The notes: generated by a model from the sequence alone, not told the origin. Positions 36,472 to 44,997 are shown, counted from the stretch's first letter. The stretch is 64,000 nt of DNA from Streptomyces katrae (GCF_000717655.1 NZ_JNZY01000020.1:38324-102323); one strand, 5' to 3'. Numbers and translations: made by a program.

Positions 36472-37890
36472 ATGACCGCACCCACACCCCGCAGGGCCCT
36501 GCTGGCCCTCGCCCTCGCAGCGGCCACCGCGGCCACCGTCCCCGGCGGCAGTGCTTCGGCGGCCGGAACGCACGGAGGCGGCGCGCAGTCCGGATCGGGA
36601 GCCGCGGAAGGCGCGCCGGCCGAAGCGGTGGCCGCCGAAGCCGCCGCCGGCGTGACGGTCGACAACCGGTTCTGGTACTCGTACGCCCACTGGCGGGCCG
36701 GCACCCACCGGGGCACCGCCGCCCTCGCCGGCGACCGCCCCGGCCTGGTGATCGAGGCCCCGGCCGGCCGCACCGAGTACACCGACCCGCACACCGGGAG
36801 GAAAGGCACCTGGGAGTACGCCGCCTGGACCTCCCCGGTACACGGCTCCGCCGTCCCGGGCACCGAGGCCATCGCCTCCTGGAACGCCCACACCCCGCCC
36901 GGCACCTGGATCCAGGTCGAACTGCGCGCCGCCTACGGCAGCGGCGCCACCACCCCCTGGTACGTACTGGGCCGCTGGGCCTCCGGCGACGGCGACATCC
37001 GGCGCACCTCCGTGGACGGCCAGACCGACGGCACCTCCACCGTGTGGACCGACACCCTGGCCGTCGACGCCCCCGCGCGGGCGAACGGCGTACGGATCAC
37101 GCACTGGCAGCTGCGCCTGACCCTCCACCGCAAGCCGGGAGCCGCCCAGGGCCCGACGGTGTGGCTGGCCGGGGCCATGGTCTCCGACGTACCGGACCGG
37201 TACACCGTCCCCGCCTCCGCCCCCTCGGGCACGGCCCACGAGCTGAAGGTCCCGCGCTACTCGCAGGAGATCCACACCGGCCAGTACCCCCAGTACGACG
37301 CCGGCGGCGAGGCCTGGTGCAGCCCCACCTCCTCCCAGATGATCATCGAGTACTGGGGCCGCAAGCCCGCGGCCGAGGACCTGGCCTGGGTCGATTCCCG
37401 CTACGCCGACCCGCAGGTCTGCCACGCGGCCCGTTACACCTACGACAGTGCGTACAAGGGCTGTGGCAACTGGCCCTTCAACGCCGCGTACGCGGCCACC
37501 TACAGCGGACTCGCCGGGGTCGTCACCCGGCTGCGCTCCCTCGCCGACCTGGAGATCCTGGTCCGGGCGGGCATCCCGGCGATCACCTCGCAGTCCTTCC
37601 GTACCGAGGAGCTCACGGGCGCGGGCTACGGCACCGCCGGCCACCTGATGGCCGTCATCGGCTTCACCGCGGCCGGGGACGTGATCGCCAACGACCCGAA
37701 TTCGCGCGACAACACGGCCGTCCGCCGCGTGTACAAGCGGCGAGAGTGGGAAAACGTGTGGTTGCGGACGAAGCGTCACGATTCCACCGGAAAGGTCGCC
37801 TCCGGCTCCGGAGGCATCTGCTACCTGTACGCCCCGGCCCGCCCGAGCCTCGCCCAGATCGCGGCCCTGCGGGCGGTGGGGGTGCTGTGA
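36472..37890 (+). CDS. Secreted C39-like cysteine peptidase family protein
   Basis: This is a 472-residue secreted protein. A signal peptide (1-30, cleavage near SASA) leads to a beta-rich N-terminal domain (about 60-245) and a C-terminal papain-like C39 domain. Catalytic candidates are Cys283 (GGEAWCSPTSSQM), His391 (GHLMAVIGF) and Asp/Asn in NDPNS about 15 residues on. Family members are widespread in Streptomyces as peptidase C39 family proteins; a target is not known. It precedes an SPW-repeat membrane protein. Confidence 0.88.
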   Translation: MTAPTPRRALLALALAAATAATVPGGSASAAGTHGGGAQSGSGAAEGAPAEAVAAEAAAGVTVDNRFWYSYAHWRAGTHRGTAALAGDRPGLVIEAPAGRTEYTDPHTGRKGTWEYAAWTSPVHGSAVPGTEAIASWNAHTPPGTWIQVELRAAYGSGATTPWYVLGRWASGDGDIRRTSVDGQTDGTSTVWTDTLAVDAPARANGVRITHWQLRLTLHRKPGAAQGPTVWLAGAMVSDVPDRYTVPASAPSGTAHELKVPRYSQEIHTGQYPQYDAGGEAWCSPTSSQMIIEYWGRKPAAEDLAWVDSRYADPQVCHAARYTYDSAYKGCGNWPFNAAYAATYSGLAGVVTRLRSLADLEILVRAGIPAITSQSFRTEELTGAGYGTAGHLMAVIGFTAAGDVIANDPNSRDNTAVRRVYKRREWENVWLRTKRHDSTGKVASGSGGICYLYAPARPSLAQIAALRAVGVL

Positions 37891-37986
37891 TCCGAGCGTC
37901 GGAAGTTCCCGTTGACCCGGGGCACAGATAAGCGGAACATAAAGTCGTAAAGGGCATATAAAGGCTTCTACAGGAGGCGGCCCGCC

Positions 37987-38415
37987 ATGACCACCCACAG
38001 CATCGAACACCACCCCGACCTCGCCGAGATGCGCTCGCGGTTCGAGCGGGTCACCAGCACCCCTGCCGCGCAGACCGTGGAGGCGCTGGCCCTCATCACG
38101 GGCCTGTACCTGGCGGCCTCGCCGTGGATCGCCGGGTTCAGCGGGCTCAGCTCGCTGGCGATCAACAACCTGATCGCCGGCCTGGCGTACTGCCTGTGCA
38201 TGAGCGGACTCGGCTCCGCTTATGAACGCACTCACGCGATGGCCTGGACGGCGGTCGCCATCGGAGCCTGGACGATCGTGGCTCCGTGGGTCATCGCCGG
38301 CGATGTCAGCACGACCCGCACCGTGGTCAGCAACGTGATCACCGGCGGCGTCGCCCTGTGCCTCGCCCTTGCCATGGCGGGCATGGCGGGCCGCAACCGG
38401 GCCGTCTCCGGCTGA
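37987..38415 (+). CDS. SPW-repeat membrane protein
   Basis: This is a 142-residue integral membrane protein with four helices containing two SPW-type repeats (LAASPWIAGF about residue 38; IVAPWVIAGD about 97). The SPW family is defined by Ser-Pro-Trp motifs in paired helices and has no known function; in Streptomyces it is often stress induced. AGGAGG lies upstream of the ATG. Confidence 0.85.
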   Translation: MTTHSIEHHPDLAEMRSRFERVTSTPAAQTVEALALITGLYLAASPWIAGFSGLSSLAINNLIAGLAYCLCMSGLGSAYERTHAMAWTAVAIGAWTIVAPWVIAGDVSTTRTVVSNVITGGVALCLALAMAGMAGRNRAVSG

Positions 38416-38427
38416 CATCCGCACACG

Positions 38428-38460
38428 CCGGGCCCCGACCGCGAGCCGGCCGGGGCCCGG
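38428..38460 (+). terminator. Hairpin after the SPW gene
   Basis: CCGGGCCCCG and exact complement CGGGGCCCGG (10 bp) with a 13-base loop, starting 13 bases after the stop. Confidence 0.6.
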
Positions 38461-38541
38461 TGGCGTGCCGGGACGTGATACGCGCCACGAGTGACGAGCA
38501 TCTCTACCGCGAAAGCCGCAAACGCTGTCACATTGGACGGC

Positions 38542-38694
38542 ATGACCGCATACAACTCCGCCCTCGCCTCCCGCGCCCGGAACCTCGTCCGCACCGGCGG
38601 CCCCAAGGACCACTCCAAGTGGCTGGAGCACGTGCTCGGCTGGACGCTCGTGGTCGTCGTCGCCATGTTCGTCACCCAGGTCGGCTGGCTCTGA
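38542..38694 (+). CDS. SCO1431-family small membrane protein (50 aa)
   Basis: This is a 50-residue protein with a basic N-terminal half (ASRARNLVRTGGPKDHSKWL) and one C-terminal membrane helix (VLGWTLVVVVAMFVTQVGWL). It matches the conserved SCO1431 family of Streptomyces, whose role is unknown. The ATG at 38542 is chosen over an in-frame GTG or ATG further upstream because family members begin here. A terminator hairpin follows the stop directly. Confidence 0.8.
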   Translation: MTAYNSALASRARNLVRTGGPKDHSKWLEHVLGWTLVVVVAMFVTQVGWL

Positions 38695-39452
38695 CCCGAG
38701 GCCCCCTGGACCGGGGGCGTCCGGGACATGGCGGCCAGCCGTACTCCTCGCGGCCGTCGCGAGTGCGCAGCCGGTAGTCGGTGAGCGAAGCGGCGCGCAT
38801 CTTCACTACGAGCACCTTCAGCGGCCCGTCGGCGGTCGCGACCTCGGGTGCGCCCGCGAAGGCGAAGCCCTGCGGTGCGGGGCGAAGAGCGACGTGGTGA
38901 CCGTCGGGGGAGTCCGGGGGGCCGTCGGCGGCCCCTGGGGCAAGGCCGCCGCTCTGGCCGGCGGGGCTCCCGTCACCAGCGCGGCCGCCTGCAGCACCGG
39001 CAGCACGGCGGCCAGGGCGCGCGGCCCGCTGCCGCCCGGCTGCTGCGCGTTCGCGCCCTCCTCGTACGAACCCGCCTCGTCCGGCGCCCCGCCGGGCAGC
39101 GGCGTCCACCCGAAGGCCGGTGCGCTCCCGGCGATCCCGAGCAGCATGCCGGCGAGGAAACCGCCAGGTTGGTCGCCACGAACGACAGCACCGACACCAG
39201 CAGGGCGTGCACGCAGACGTACGCCCGGGCCTGCGGCACGAACCACAGGAACAGGCCCGCCGCCATCAGCGCGGCGCCGATCCCGACCGCCGCGATCCCG
39301 CCGAGCCCCAGGCTCACCAGCACGGTCAGCGGGAGAGCGGCCCCGCCCAGGAGCACCGGCAGCCCGCCCCAGAACGGCCGGGTCCAGCGCCAGGCGCGCA
39401 GCCGGCGCCGCCGCTGCGCCCACGGCAGCCGCAGCCGAGGGCTCAGAAGCAC
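38672..39452 (-). pseudogene. Frameshifted, 3'-truncated DUF6114 membrane protein
   Basis: Intact DUF6114 sequence is spread over all three minus-strand frames. From the GTG at 39452 (overlapping the DUF6230 stop) the frame reads through membrane helices to FVATNL. There, near 39164, one base of a GGG run appears lost (CTGGCGGTTTCC instead of CTGGGCGGTTTCC), and the reading continues one frame over as GGFLAGMLLGIAGSAPAFGW. Near 38870-38920 it shifts again to GFAFAGAPEVATADGPLKVL and TDYRLRTRDGREE, then ends without the rest of the family's C-terminal domain. Either a decaying gene or assembly errors would explain this; the missing 3' end favours decay. Confidence 0.75.
38701..38718 (+). terminator. 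Short strong hairpin after the SCO1431-type gene
   Basis: GCCCCC / GGGGGC with a six-base loop (TGGACC) begins seven bases after the stop. Confidence 0.6.
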
Positions 39453-40177
39453 CGCTTGCCGTCCAGGCCGACGCTCACCCGCATGCCCTTGAGGCGGAAG
39501 TTCCCGCCGGTCGCGGACCAGGCGTGCGATCTGACGCCGACGACCTCGATGTGCCCGGCCTGCAAGCCAAACTTCCCCGGCTGCCCCTTGACCCCGTCCA
39601 CCTGGTCGAGGGTCGAGGCGTCCCGGCCGGTCTGCGCCGTGCCGAAGGTGGCGTCGCCGTAGAGGTCCTCGCCGTCGATGACCAGGCTGCCGGCCGTGAC
39701 CTCCCCGGCCGGGCCGCCGGCGGTGAGCTTGAAGACCACCTTGCCCACCGGAGTGTCCACCTCGGCGGACTGGCAGATCTCGGTGAGCGTGGCCTCCCCG
39801 ATGCCCAGCAGTGCGACCGGATGCCCCGTGCCGTCGACCGAGCGGTCCGTCTGCACGTCCGAGGCCAGGCCTTTGCTGGTCAGCCTGGAAGAGGAGACCT
39901 GGAAGCCCGTACCCGAAACGGCGAACGACGCGGCGAGCGCGCCCTGCGCCACGACCACGGCCATCGCCCCGACCGCGGCCGGCGCGGGCAGGGCGACCGC
40001 GGCCGACTTCCTCCAGTCGACCCGGCCTTCGCGCCGCCGGCAGCGTCGTGGTCCGCTGCCTCGTCCGGGTCGTGGCCCGGGCCCTGGCCCTGGTCCGTGC
40101 CCCTGTTCGTGCCCGTCGAAGTGCCTCCCGTACGTCGTCCGGTGCGCAGGGGAAGTGGAATGAGGCAGGTCTGCCAT
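39443..40177 (-). CDS. DUF6230 family secreted/surface protein
   Basis: This is a 244-residue protein. An unusually long, Gly/Pro/His-rich hydrophilic N-terminus (1-52) precedes a signal-like hydrophobic segment (about 58-80) ending in QGALAASFAVSG, the hallmark at the mature start of DUF6230 proteins. The remainder is a beta-rich domain. DUF6230 genes typically precede DUF6114 genes, as here. Only 40 bases separate its ATG from the divergent TetR start, and the extended N-terminus lacks a good ribosome-binding site, so the start is uncertain. Confidence 0.8.
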   Translation of the reverse strand: MADLPHSTSPAHRTTYGRHFDGHEQGHGPGPGPGPRPGRGSGPRRCRRREGRVDWRKSAAVALPAPAAVGAMAVVVAQGALAASFAVSGTGFQVSSSRLTSKGLASDVQTDRSVDGTGHPVALLGIGEATLTEICQSAEVDTPVGKVVFKLTAGGPAGEVTAGSLVIDGEDLYGDATFGTAQTGRDASTLDQVDGVKGQPGKFGLQAGHIEVVGVRSHAWSATGGNFRLKGMRVSVGLDGKRCF

Positions 40178-40217
40178 ACTGCGGGCATCCTGTGGCAGTT
40201 CGAGGCTGGGGCCGAAT

Positions 40218-41045
40218 TTGAATAATAGTCAACAGCGTGGTGCGACCGGCCGTTCGCAGGTCCGCAGGGCCGAACTCATAGCAATCGGCCGCAAGTTGTT
40301 CGCCGATACGTCGTACGACGCGCTCTCCATGGACGACATCGCCAAACAGGCGGGCGTCGCCAAGGGATTGATCTACTACTACTTCAAGAGCAAGCGCGGC
40401 TACTACCTCGCCATCGTCGAGGACTCGGTCGCCGAGCTCGTCGCCCGCGCCGCCGGGGAACCGGACCTGCCCAACGTCGAGCGGGTGCGCCGCACCATCG
40501 ACGGCTACCTGTACTACGCCGAGCACCACCAGGCCGCTTACCGGACCATCGTCACCGGGGGAGTCGGCTCCGACGCCGAGGTGCTGGCGATCCGCGACGC
40601 GGTCCGCGAGGAGCTGGTGGCCACCATCGCCGAGGGCGCGTACGGACGCCGCACCGTCCCGCCGATCGCCCGGCTCGCACTCGTGGGCTGGCTGTCCGCG
40701 GTCGAGGGGACCACCCTGGAGTGGATCGGTGCACGGGCCGCCCCTGCGGAAGCCTCTGACAACGCTGTCGTCGCCGACGCCGAGGCCGGGCCCGATGCCG
40801 GCGCGGATGCGGATGCGAATGCGGATGCGGATGCGAACGCCGGGGCGGACCCCGCGGTGGGGGCCGACGCCGAGGACGTGTCACCGCAGCCCGACCGGGC
40901 CCGGCTCGGCGCCCTGCTCGTACGCCAGCTGCGCGCGACGCTGACGGTGATCGGGGAATTCGTCCCGGAGTGTCCGCCGCCGCCCCTTCTCGAAGGGGCG
41001 TTCGAGGAGGCCGGTGATCTTGCCCCGGTGACGGGACGCTCCTGA
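40218..41045 (+). CDS. TetR-family regulator with acidic low-complexity insert
   Basis: This is a 275-residue TetR regulator. The N-terminal HTH (about 15-65) contains MDDIAKQAGVAKGLIYYYFKSK. The ligand domain follows, but between about residues 174 and 226 an Ala/Asp/Asn tract (hexanucleotide repeats at 40797-40850) is inserted before the final helix RARLGALLVRQLRATL. A TTG start at 40218 is the only in-frame option that includes the full HTH. It is divergent from the DUF6230 gene and 147 bases upstream of the acyl-CoA dehydrogenase, so either could be its target. Confidence 0.85.
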   Translation: MNNSQQRGATGRSQVRRAELIAIGRKLFADTSYDALSMDDIAKQAGVAKGLIYYYFKSKRGYYLAIVEDSVAELVARAAGEPDLPNVERVRRTIDGYLYYAEHHQAAYRTIVTGGVGSDAEVLAIRDAVREELVATIAEGAYGRRTVPPIARLALVGWLSAVEGTTLEWIGARAAPAEASDNAVVADAEAGPDAGADADANADADANAGADPAVGADAEDVSPQPDRARLGALLVRQLRATLTVIGEFVPECPPPPLLEGAFEEAGDLAPVTGRS

Positions 41046-41192
41046 TCGGGCATACTCAAGCCGCCGCAGCCACTGAACTGCCCCTTCCGTGATCCGGGAG
41101 GGCAGTATCGGCTGTGAGAGCACCGAGACCCGGCGGCGCGTCCCACACCTCACGCGTCGCCGCCGTGCCCGACGAGGGAGGAGAGCGCCGCC

Positions 41193-42365
41193 ATGACTGA
41201 CCGCGCCCCGCAGCCGGTGGACCGACAGCTGCCCACCGAGGAGTCCCGGGACCTCCTCGCGCTCGTACGAGAGATCGCCCAGCGGGAGATCCGACCCGTG
41301 GCCGCCGAGGAGGAGGACGCCGGGCAGTTCCCGCGTGCGATCTTCACCCTGCTGTCCGAGGCCGGCCTGCTCGGTCTCCCGTACGCGGGCGAGTACGGCG
41401 GCGGCGAGCAGCCGTACGAGGTCTACCTCCAGGTCCTGGAGGAGCTCGCGGCGGCCCGCCTGACCGTCGGGCTCGGCGTCAGCGTGCACTCCCTGTCCTG
41501 CCACGGCCTGGCCGGATACGGCTCCGAGGAGCAGCAGAAGGCCCACCTGCCGGCCATGCTCGGCGGCGGCCTCCTCGGCGCGTACTGCCTCTCGGAGCCC
41601 GCCTCGGGCTCCGACGCCGCCTCGCTGACCACCAAGGCCGTACGTGATGGGGACGACTGGATCATCACCGGCACCAAGGCCTGGATCACCCACGGCGGGG
41701 TCGCCGACTTCTACACCGTCCTCGCGCGCACCGGCGGCGAGGGCCCCAAGGGCATCACGGCCTTCCTGGTGCCGGGCGACGCGGAGGGCCTGACGGCCGC
41801 CGTCCCCGAGAAGAAGATGGGCATGAAGGGCTCGCCCACCGCCCAGCTGCACTTCGACGGGGTCCGCGTCCCGGACACCCGCCGCATCGGCGAGGAGGGC
41901 CAGGGCTTCACCATCGCGCTGGCCGCCCTGGACGCGGGCCGCCTGGGCATCGCCGCCTGCGCCATCGGCGTCGCGCAGGCCGCTCTGGACGAGGCCCTCA
42001 CGTACGCCCTGGACCGCAAGCAGTTCGGGCACCCCATCGCGGACTTCCAGGGCCTGCGCTTCATGCTCGCCGACATGGCGACCAAGATCGAGGCCGGCCG
42101 GGCGCTGTACCTGGCGGCGGCGCGACTGCGCGACGCGGGCAAGCCGTTCTCCCGCCAGGCGGCGATGGCCAAGCTGTTCTGCACGGACGCCGCCATGGCC
42201 GTCACCACGGACGCGGTCCAGGTCCTCGGCGGCTACGGGTACACCGCGGACTTCCCGGTGGAGCGGCTGATGCGCGAGGCGAAGGTCCTCCAGATCGTCG
42301 AGGGCACGAACCAGATCCAGCGCATGGTCATCGCCCGCCACCTGGCAGGTCCCGAGTCGCGCTGA
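41193..42365 (+). CDS. Acyl-CoA dehydrogenase
   Basis: This is a 390-residue FAD-dependent acyl-CoA dehydrogenase of standard length. Signature CLSEPASGSDAAS (first FAD/substrate motif), the C-terminal FAD motif VQVLGGYGYTADFPVERLMREAK and the catalytic Glu370 in VEGTNQIQR are all present. It removes alpha-beta hydrogens from short- or branched-chain acyl-CoA and passes electrons to ETF; chain preference cannot be read. The start has GGAGG about ten bases upstream. Confidence 0.93.
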   Translation: MTDRAPQPVDRQLPTEESRDLLALVREIAQREIRPVAAEEEDAGQFPRAIFTLLSEAGLLGLPYAGEYGGGEQPYEVYLQVLEELAAARLTVGLGVSVHSLSCHGLAGYGSEEQQKAHLPAMLGGGLLGAYCLSEPASGSDAASLTTKAVRDGDDWIITGTKAWITHGGVADFYTVLARTGGEGPKGITAFLVPGDAEGLTAAVPEKKMGMKGSPTAQLHFDGVRVPDTRRIGEEGQGFTIALAALDAGRLGIAACAIGVAQAALDEALTYALDRKQFGHPIADFQGLRFMLADMATKIEAGRALYLAAARLRDAGKPFSRQAAMAKLFCTDAAMAVTTDAVQVLGGYGYTADFPVERLMREAKVLQIVEGTNQIQRMVIARHLAGPESR

Positions 42366-42371
42366 CGGCGA

Positions 42372-42406
42372 CGGGGCTGCGCCGGCTCCGGGCCGGCGCA
42401 GCCCCG
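42372..42406. terminator. Bidirectional hairpin between the dehydrogenase and RIP genes
   Basis: CGGGGCTGCGCCGG (42372-42385) and CCGGCGCAGCCCCG (42393-42406) pair perfectly, closing a short loop, between convergent stops. It marks the left edge of the toxin island. Confidence 0.75.
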
Positions 42407-42416
42407 CGTCACGTCG

Positions 42417-43292
42417 TCACCCGGGTCGCTTGACCATCGAGATGTAATCGGACATCTCGCTGAAACCGCGGCGGGTGGCACCGCCGAGGTTGAACGAGCC
42501 GCCCGCGCCCGGATGGGCCGTTTCATTGAGCATGTACGTGGAGCCGGGCCCCCACTGGTTCTCTTCCTGGGCCTCCTGAGAGGTGATGGACGAGGACGAG
42601 GCGATCCCGCTGCGCACGGTCCTCTCGATATTGCGGAATCGGGTCCCCTCGCCGACCGCGGCGATCGCGTGGACCAGGGCGCGCCGCACGGCGTCCCGGT
42701 CCTGGTCGCCGTTGGCCGCGTGCCGCCACAGCGTCTGGAAGTGGCCCTGGAGGCCGACCAGGCTGATCTGCAACTGCCTGTTGTTGGCGTCGCCCACCTC
42801 CAGGCCCCGATTGCCGTTGCTGCTGCCGTAGCTGCCGCTGTAGCCGAGATTGACCGCGTTGCGGCCGAGTATGTGACCGAGGTTGTATTCCGGGTCGGTG
42901 AACTGGAAGACGGGACCGCCGCCGCCGGTGGTCGCGAAACCGCGCAGGTACAGGTTCTGCGTGGTCAGGTAGAGGCTGAGCCGGCGGCCCTCGGGCAGCG
43001 CGACGATGACCTCGATGACCTCGTTGCCGGCGTTGGTCTGCCACACGGTGTTGTCGCCGTGGCCCCGCAGGATGGTGCCGGCCCTCTCGTGGAGCGAGCG
43101 GATGAAGCGGGTGTACGCGGCAGCGGCGTCGCGCTGGTTGCCTGTCAGGTCCCAGCCGAGCTGAACCTGCTGGATCGACGCGGGCTGGGCGGCGGGCAGG
43201 GCGGACGGTGCTTCGGTGGCGGCCTGGGAGGCGGGAGCTGCCGCGCCGAGCAGGGCGAGGCCGAGGAGAGCCGCGGGAAGGGTCTTGCGCAT
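42417..43292 (-). CDS. Secreted ribosome-inactivating protein (rRNA N-glycosidase fold)
   Basis: This is a 291-residue secreted protein of the RIP family (ricin-A/Shiga-A fold). A signal peptide (1-25, SQAA) is followed by the N-terminal helix YTRFIRSLHERAG. Strands resemble LYLTTQNLYLRGF. The catalytic helix EGTRFRNIE has Glu215 and Arg218, equivalent to ricin E177 and R180, and the conserved ENxWG (Trp247) follows. Such enzymes remove the sarcin-ricin adenine of large rRNA. AAGGA precedes the ATG. It is the last gene of a three-gene secreted set. Bacterial RIPs are rare; one from S. coelicolor has been characterised. Activity here is inferred from conserved residues only. Confidence 0.88.
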   Translation of the reverse strand: MRKTLPAALLGLALLGAAAPASQAATEAPSALPAAQPASIQQVQLGWDLTGNQRDAAAAYTRFIRSLHERAGTILRGHGDNTVWQTNAGNEVIEVIVALPEGRRLSLYLTTQNLYLRGFATTGGGGPVFQFTDPEYNLGHILGRNAVNLGYSGSYGSSNGNRGLEVGDANNRQLQISLVGLQGHFQTLWRHAANGDQDRDAVRRALVHAIAAVGEGTRFRNIERTVRSGIASSSSITSQEAQEENQWGPGSTYMLNETAHPGAGGSFNLGGATRRGFSEMSDYISMVKRPG

Positions 43293-43348
43293 CGGATTCC
43301 TTCGTACGAGAGGGCGGGCGTCGGTTGCGGCCGGAACGGGTGCCGGCA

Positions 43349-44221
43349 TCAGTTCACCGAGAAGGTGACGAACGCGTTGTCGCCGCCTCCGCCCGAGGTG
43401 GTGCAGCGGTGCGGCGCGGGGACCTGGCACTGGTACTTGTTGCTGCCGGAGAAGGGGTTGTCCCAGCGGATGGCGACCGTGCCGCCGCCCGCCATCGTGT
43501 AGTTCGCGTAGCCCTCGGTTCCGGTCATGACACCCTCCGACTCGCTCTCCCAGGAGGCATTGGCGCCGGGGTTGATCAGCGACGGCGGAAGGTTGTTGCC
43601 GGTCCAGATGCCGTGGGACAGCCCGGCCCCGGTCCTGGCGAGCAGCGTGCCGCTGTTGTTGATCACGCGGACGACGGTGCTGCGGGCGGCCTGGGCCGTC
43701 ATCTCCGTCGACGCGGCCTGGGCCGAGAACGCCGCGGGTCCGCCGGTCAGCGTGAAGTTGACGGTGGCGTTGTCGCCGCCCCCACCGGTCCGGGAACAGG
43801 CGTAGCCGGTCGGCGCCTCACAGCTGTAACTGTTCGAGCCGGCGTACGGGTTGTTCCAGTGGATCTTGATCTGCTGCCCGGTCGCCGTGACCCGGTAGGT
43901 GGTGTAGCCCTCCGTCCCGGTGAGCATGCCGCACGAGCGGCTGCCCCAGGAGGTGGTGATGCCCTTGGCGATGTAGTCCGGCGGCAAGGCGTCGTTGTTC
44001 CAGCACCCGTGCGGCAGGGAGGAGCTGACCCGGGTCAGCTGCTGGCTGGTGCTGTTGCTGAAAACGACGTCCGTACTGCGGGCCGAGGACGCCGCGACGG
44101 GCGACGGGCCGGCGACCGGCGCGGCCTGGGCTGCGGGGGCGAGCGCGGTGGCACCCGCCGCCAGCGCGGCGACGGCGGAGAGCGCGGTGGCCCACCGGGC
44201 CCGGGAACGGGTCAGCTGCAT
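43349..44221 (-). CDS. Secreted protein with two tandem aegerolysin/ET79-like domains
   Basis: This is a 290-residue secreted protein. A signal peptide (1-34) is followed by two homologous domains of about 112 residues (47-158 and 179-290). Both share ARST, L-x-HG-x-W, LPP, TGTEGY, I-x-W-x-NP-x2-GSN-x-Y and GGGGDNA motifs. The plan recalls aegerolysin-like and Bt crystal protein ET79-like toxins that bind membranes, often with a partner. This match is from memory and should be checked. Both copies have cysteines suitable for one disulfide near the C-terminus. The gene lies 56 bases upstream of the RIP gene, so it is probably co-expressed and might assist delivery. Confidence 0.75.
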   Translation of the reverse strand: MQLTRSRARWATALSAVAALAAGATALAPAAQAAPVAGPSPVAASSARSTDVVFSNSTSQQLTRVSSSLPHGCWNNDALPPDYIAKGITTSWGSRSCGMLTGTEGYTTYRVTATGQQIKIHWNNPYAGSNSYSCEAPTGYACSRTGGGGDNATVNFTLTGGPAAFSAQAASTEMTAQAARSTVVRVINNSGTLLARTGAGLSHGIWTGNNLPPSLINPGANASWESESEGVMTGTEGYANYTMAGGGTVAIRWDNPFSGSNKYQCQVPAPHRCTTSGGGGDNAFVTFSVN

Positions 44222-44265
44222 GGGGGTGTATCCCTTCGAGTCGTGAGCGGGGGCGGAGGGGCGGA

Positions 44266-44526
44266 TCAGTCGACGTAGAACAGCTGGTACTGGTTGTTCC
44301 AGGTGGGGTTGCACTCGTAGCGGCTGTACAGGCCGAGCGCGACGCTCAGCGAGCCGGCCTGGATGCACTGCGAGAAGGACGGGTACGTCCCGCCCGGCTC
44401 CCGGTAACCGGCCGTGGCCGCCTGGGCGGTCGCGACGCCGCCGACGCCGAGCAGCAGGGCCGTGCCCGCGCAGAGGGCGACGGCGAGCGAGCGGCGCCGG
44501 GTCGTGGCTGCGGTGCCTGATCTCAT
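44266..44526 (-). CDS. Small secreted peptide with two cysteines (86 aa)
   Basis: This is an 86-residue preprotein. A long signal peptide (1-37) would release a mature peptide of about 49 residues with Cys in SFSQCIQAG and YECNPTWNNQ, which could form one disulfide. It ends in YQLFYVD. I do not recognise a family. The start at 44526 is preceded by AAAGGAA. It is the first gene of the likely three-gene operon (44 bases to the aegerolysin-like gene). Confidence 0.7.
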   Translation of the reverse strand: MRSGTAATTRRRSLAVALCAGTALLLGVGGVATAQAATAGYREPGGTYPSFSQCIQAGSLSVALGLYSRYECNPTWNNQYQLFYVD

Positions 44527-44639
44527 GGGGATTCCTTTCGGGCATGCCTCATCACGCCGCGGCGGCGCCGGGCTCATCGAGGGGGAAGCAGGGGGAGAAG
44601 AAGAGAAGGAGACTGGGTCGGGCCCACATCCGCCCAACC

Positions 44640-44662
44640 GGCGGCGGATGGTGTCCGCCGCC
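44640..44662 (-). terminator. Hairpin after the 88-residue secreted peptide gene
   Basis: GGCGGCGGA / TCCGCCGCC (9 bp) with a five-base loop, about 25 bases beyond the stop at 44687. It would separate that gene from the toxin operon downstream. Confidence 0.5.
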
Positions 44663-44686
44663 CCCGCACCCGGTCTCCCGGATGGT

Positions 44687-44953
44687 TCAGTTCAGCGGCT
44701 TGCCGGGGCACACGGAGCTGCCCCACGCCGTGGTCACGGGGCAGGGCTTGTCGCCGTGGTGTCCGCCGCCTCCGTGCCCGTTGCCGCGTCCGTCGTCGGC
44801 TGCGCCGGCGAGTGCGGAGCCGGCGGTGGCCCGGGTGCCGGAGCCGGCCGGGCCGCCGGCCGTGTCGGTGCCGTGGCCGGAGACGGCGGCGCCGCCCCAC
44901 AGGCAGGCCACGACGGCCAGTCCCGCAGTCAGTCGCAGGGTTTTGACGATCAC
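44687..44953 (-). CDS. Small secreted Gly/His-rich peptide (88 aa)
   Basis: This is an 88-residue preprotein with a signal peptide (1-25), a Gly/Thr/His-rich middle (GHGGGGHHGD) and a C-terminal pair of cysteines in KPCPVTTAWGSSVCPGKPLN. The His-rich stretch could bind metal. AGAGGAG lies ahead of the GTG at 44953. No known family is recognised. It is divergent from the regulator at 45127 and shares the repeat-bearing promoter region. Confidence 0.6.
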   Translation of the reverse strand: MIVKTLRLTAGLAVVACLWGGAAVSGHGTDTAGGPAGSGTRATAGSALAGAADDGRGNGHGGGGHHGDKPCPVTTAWGSSVCPGKPLN

Positions 44954-44997
44954 GGCAACTCCTCTGTCAGGCAAGGCATGGGGACACGCAATCAGAC

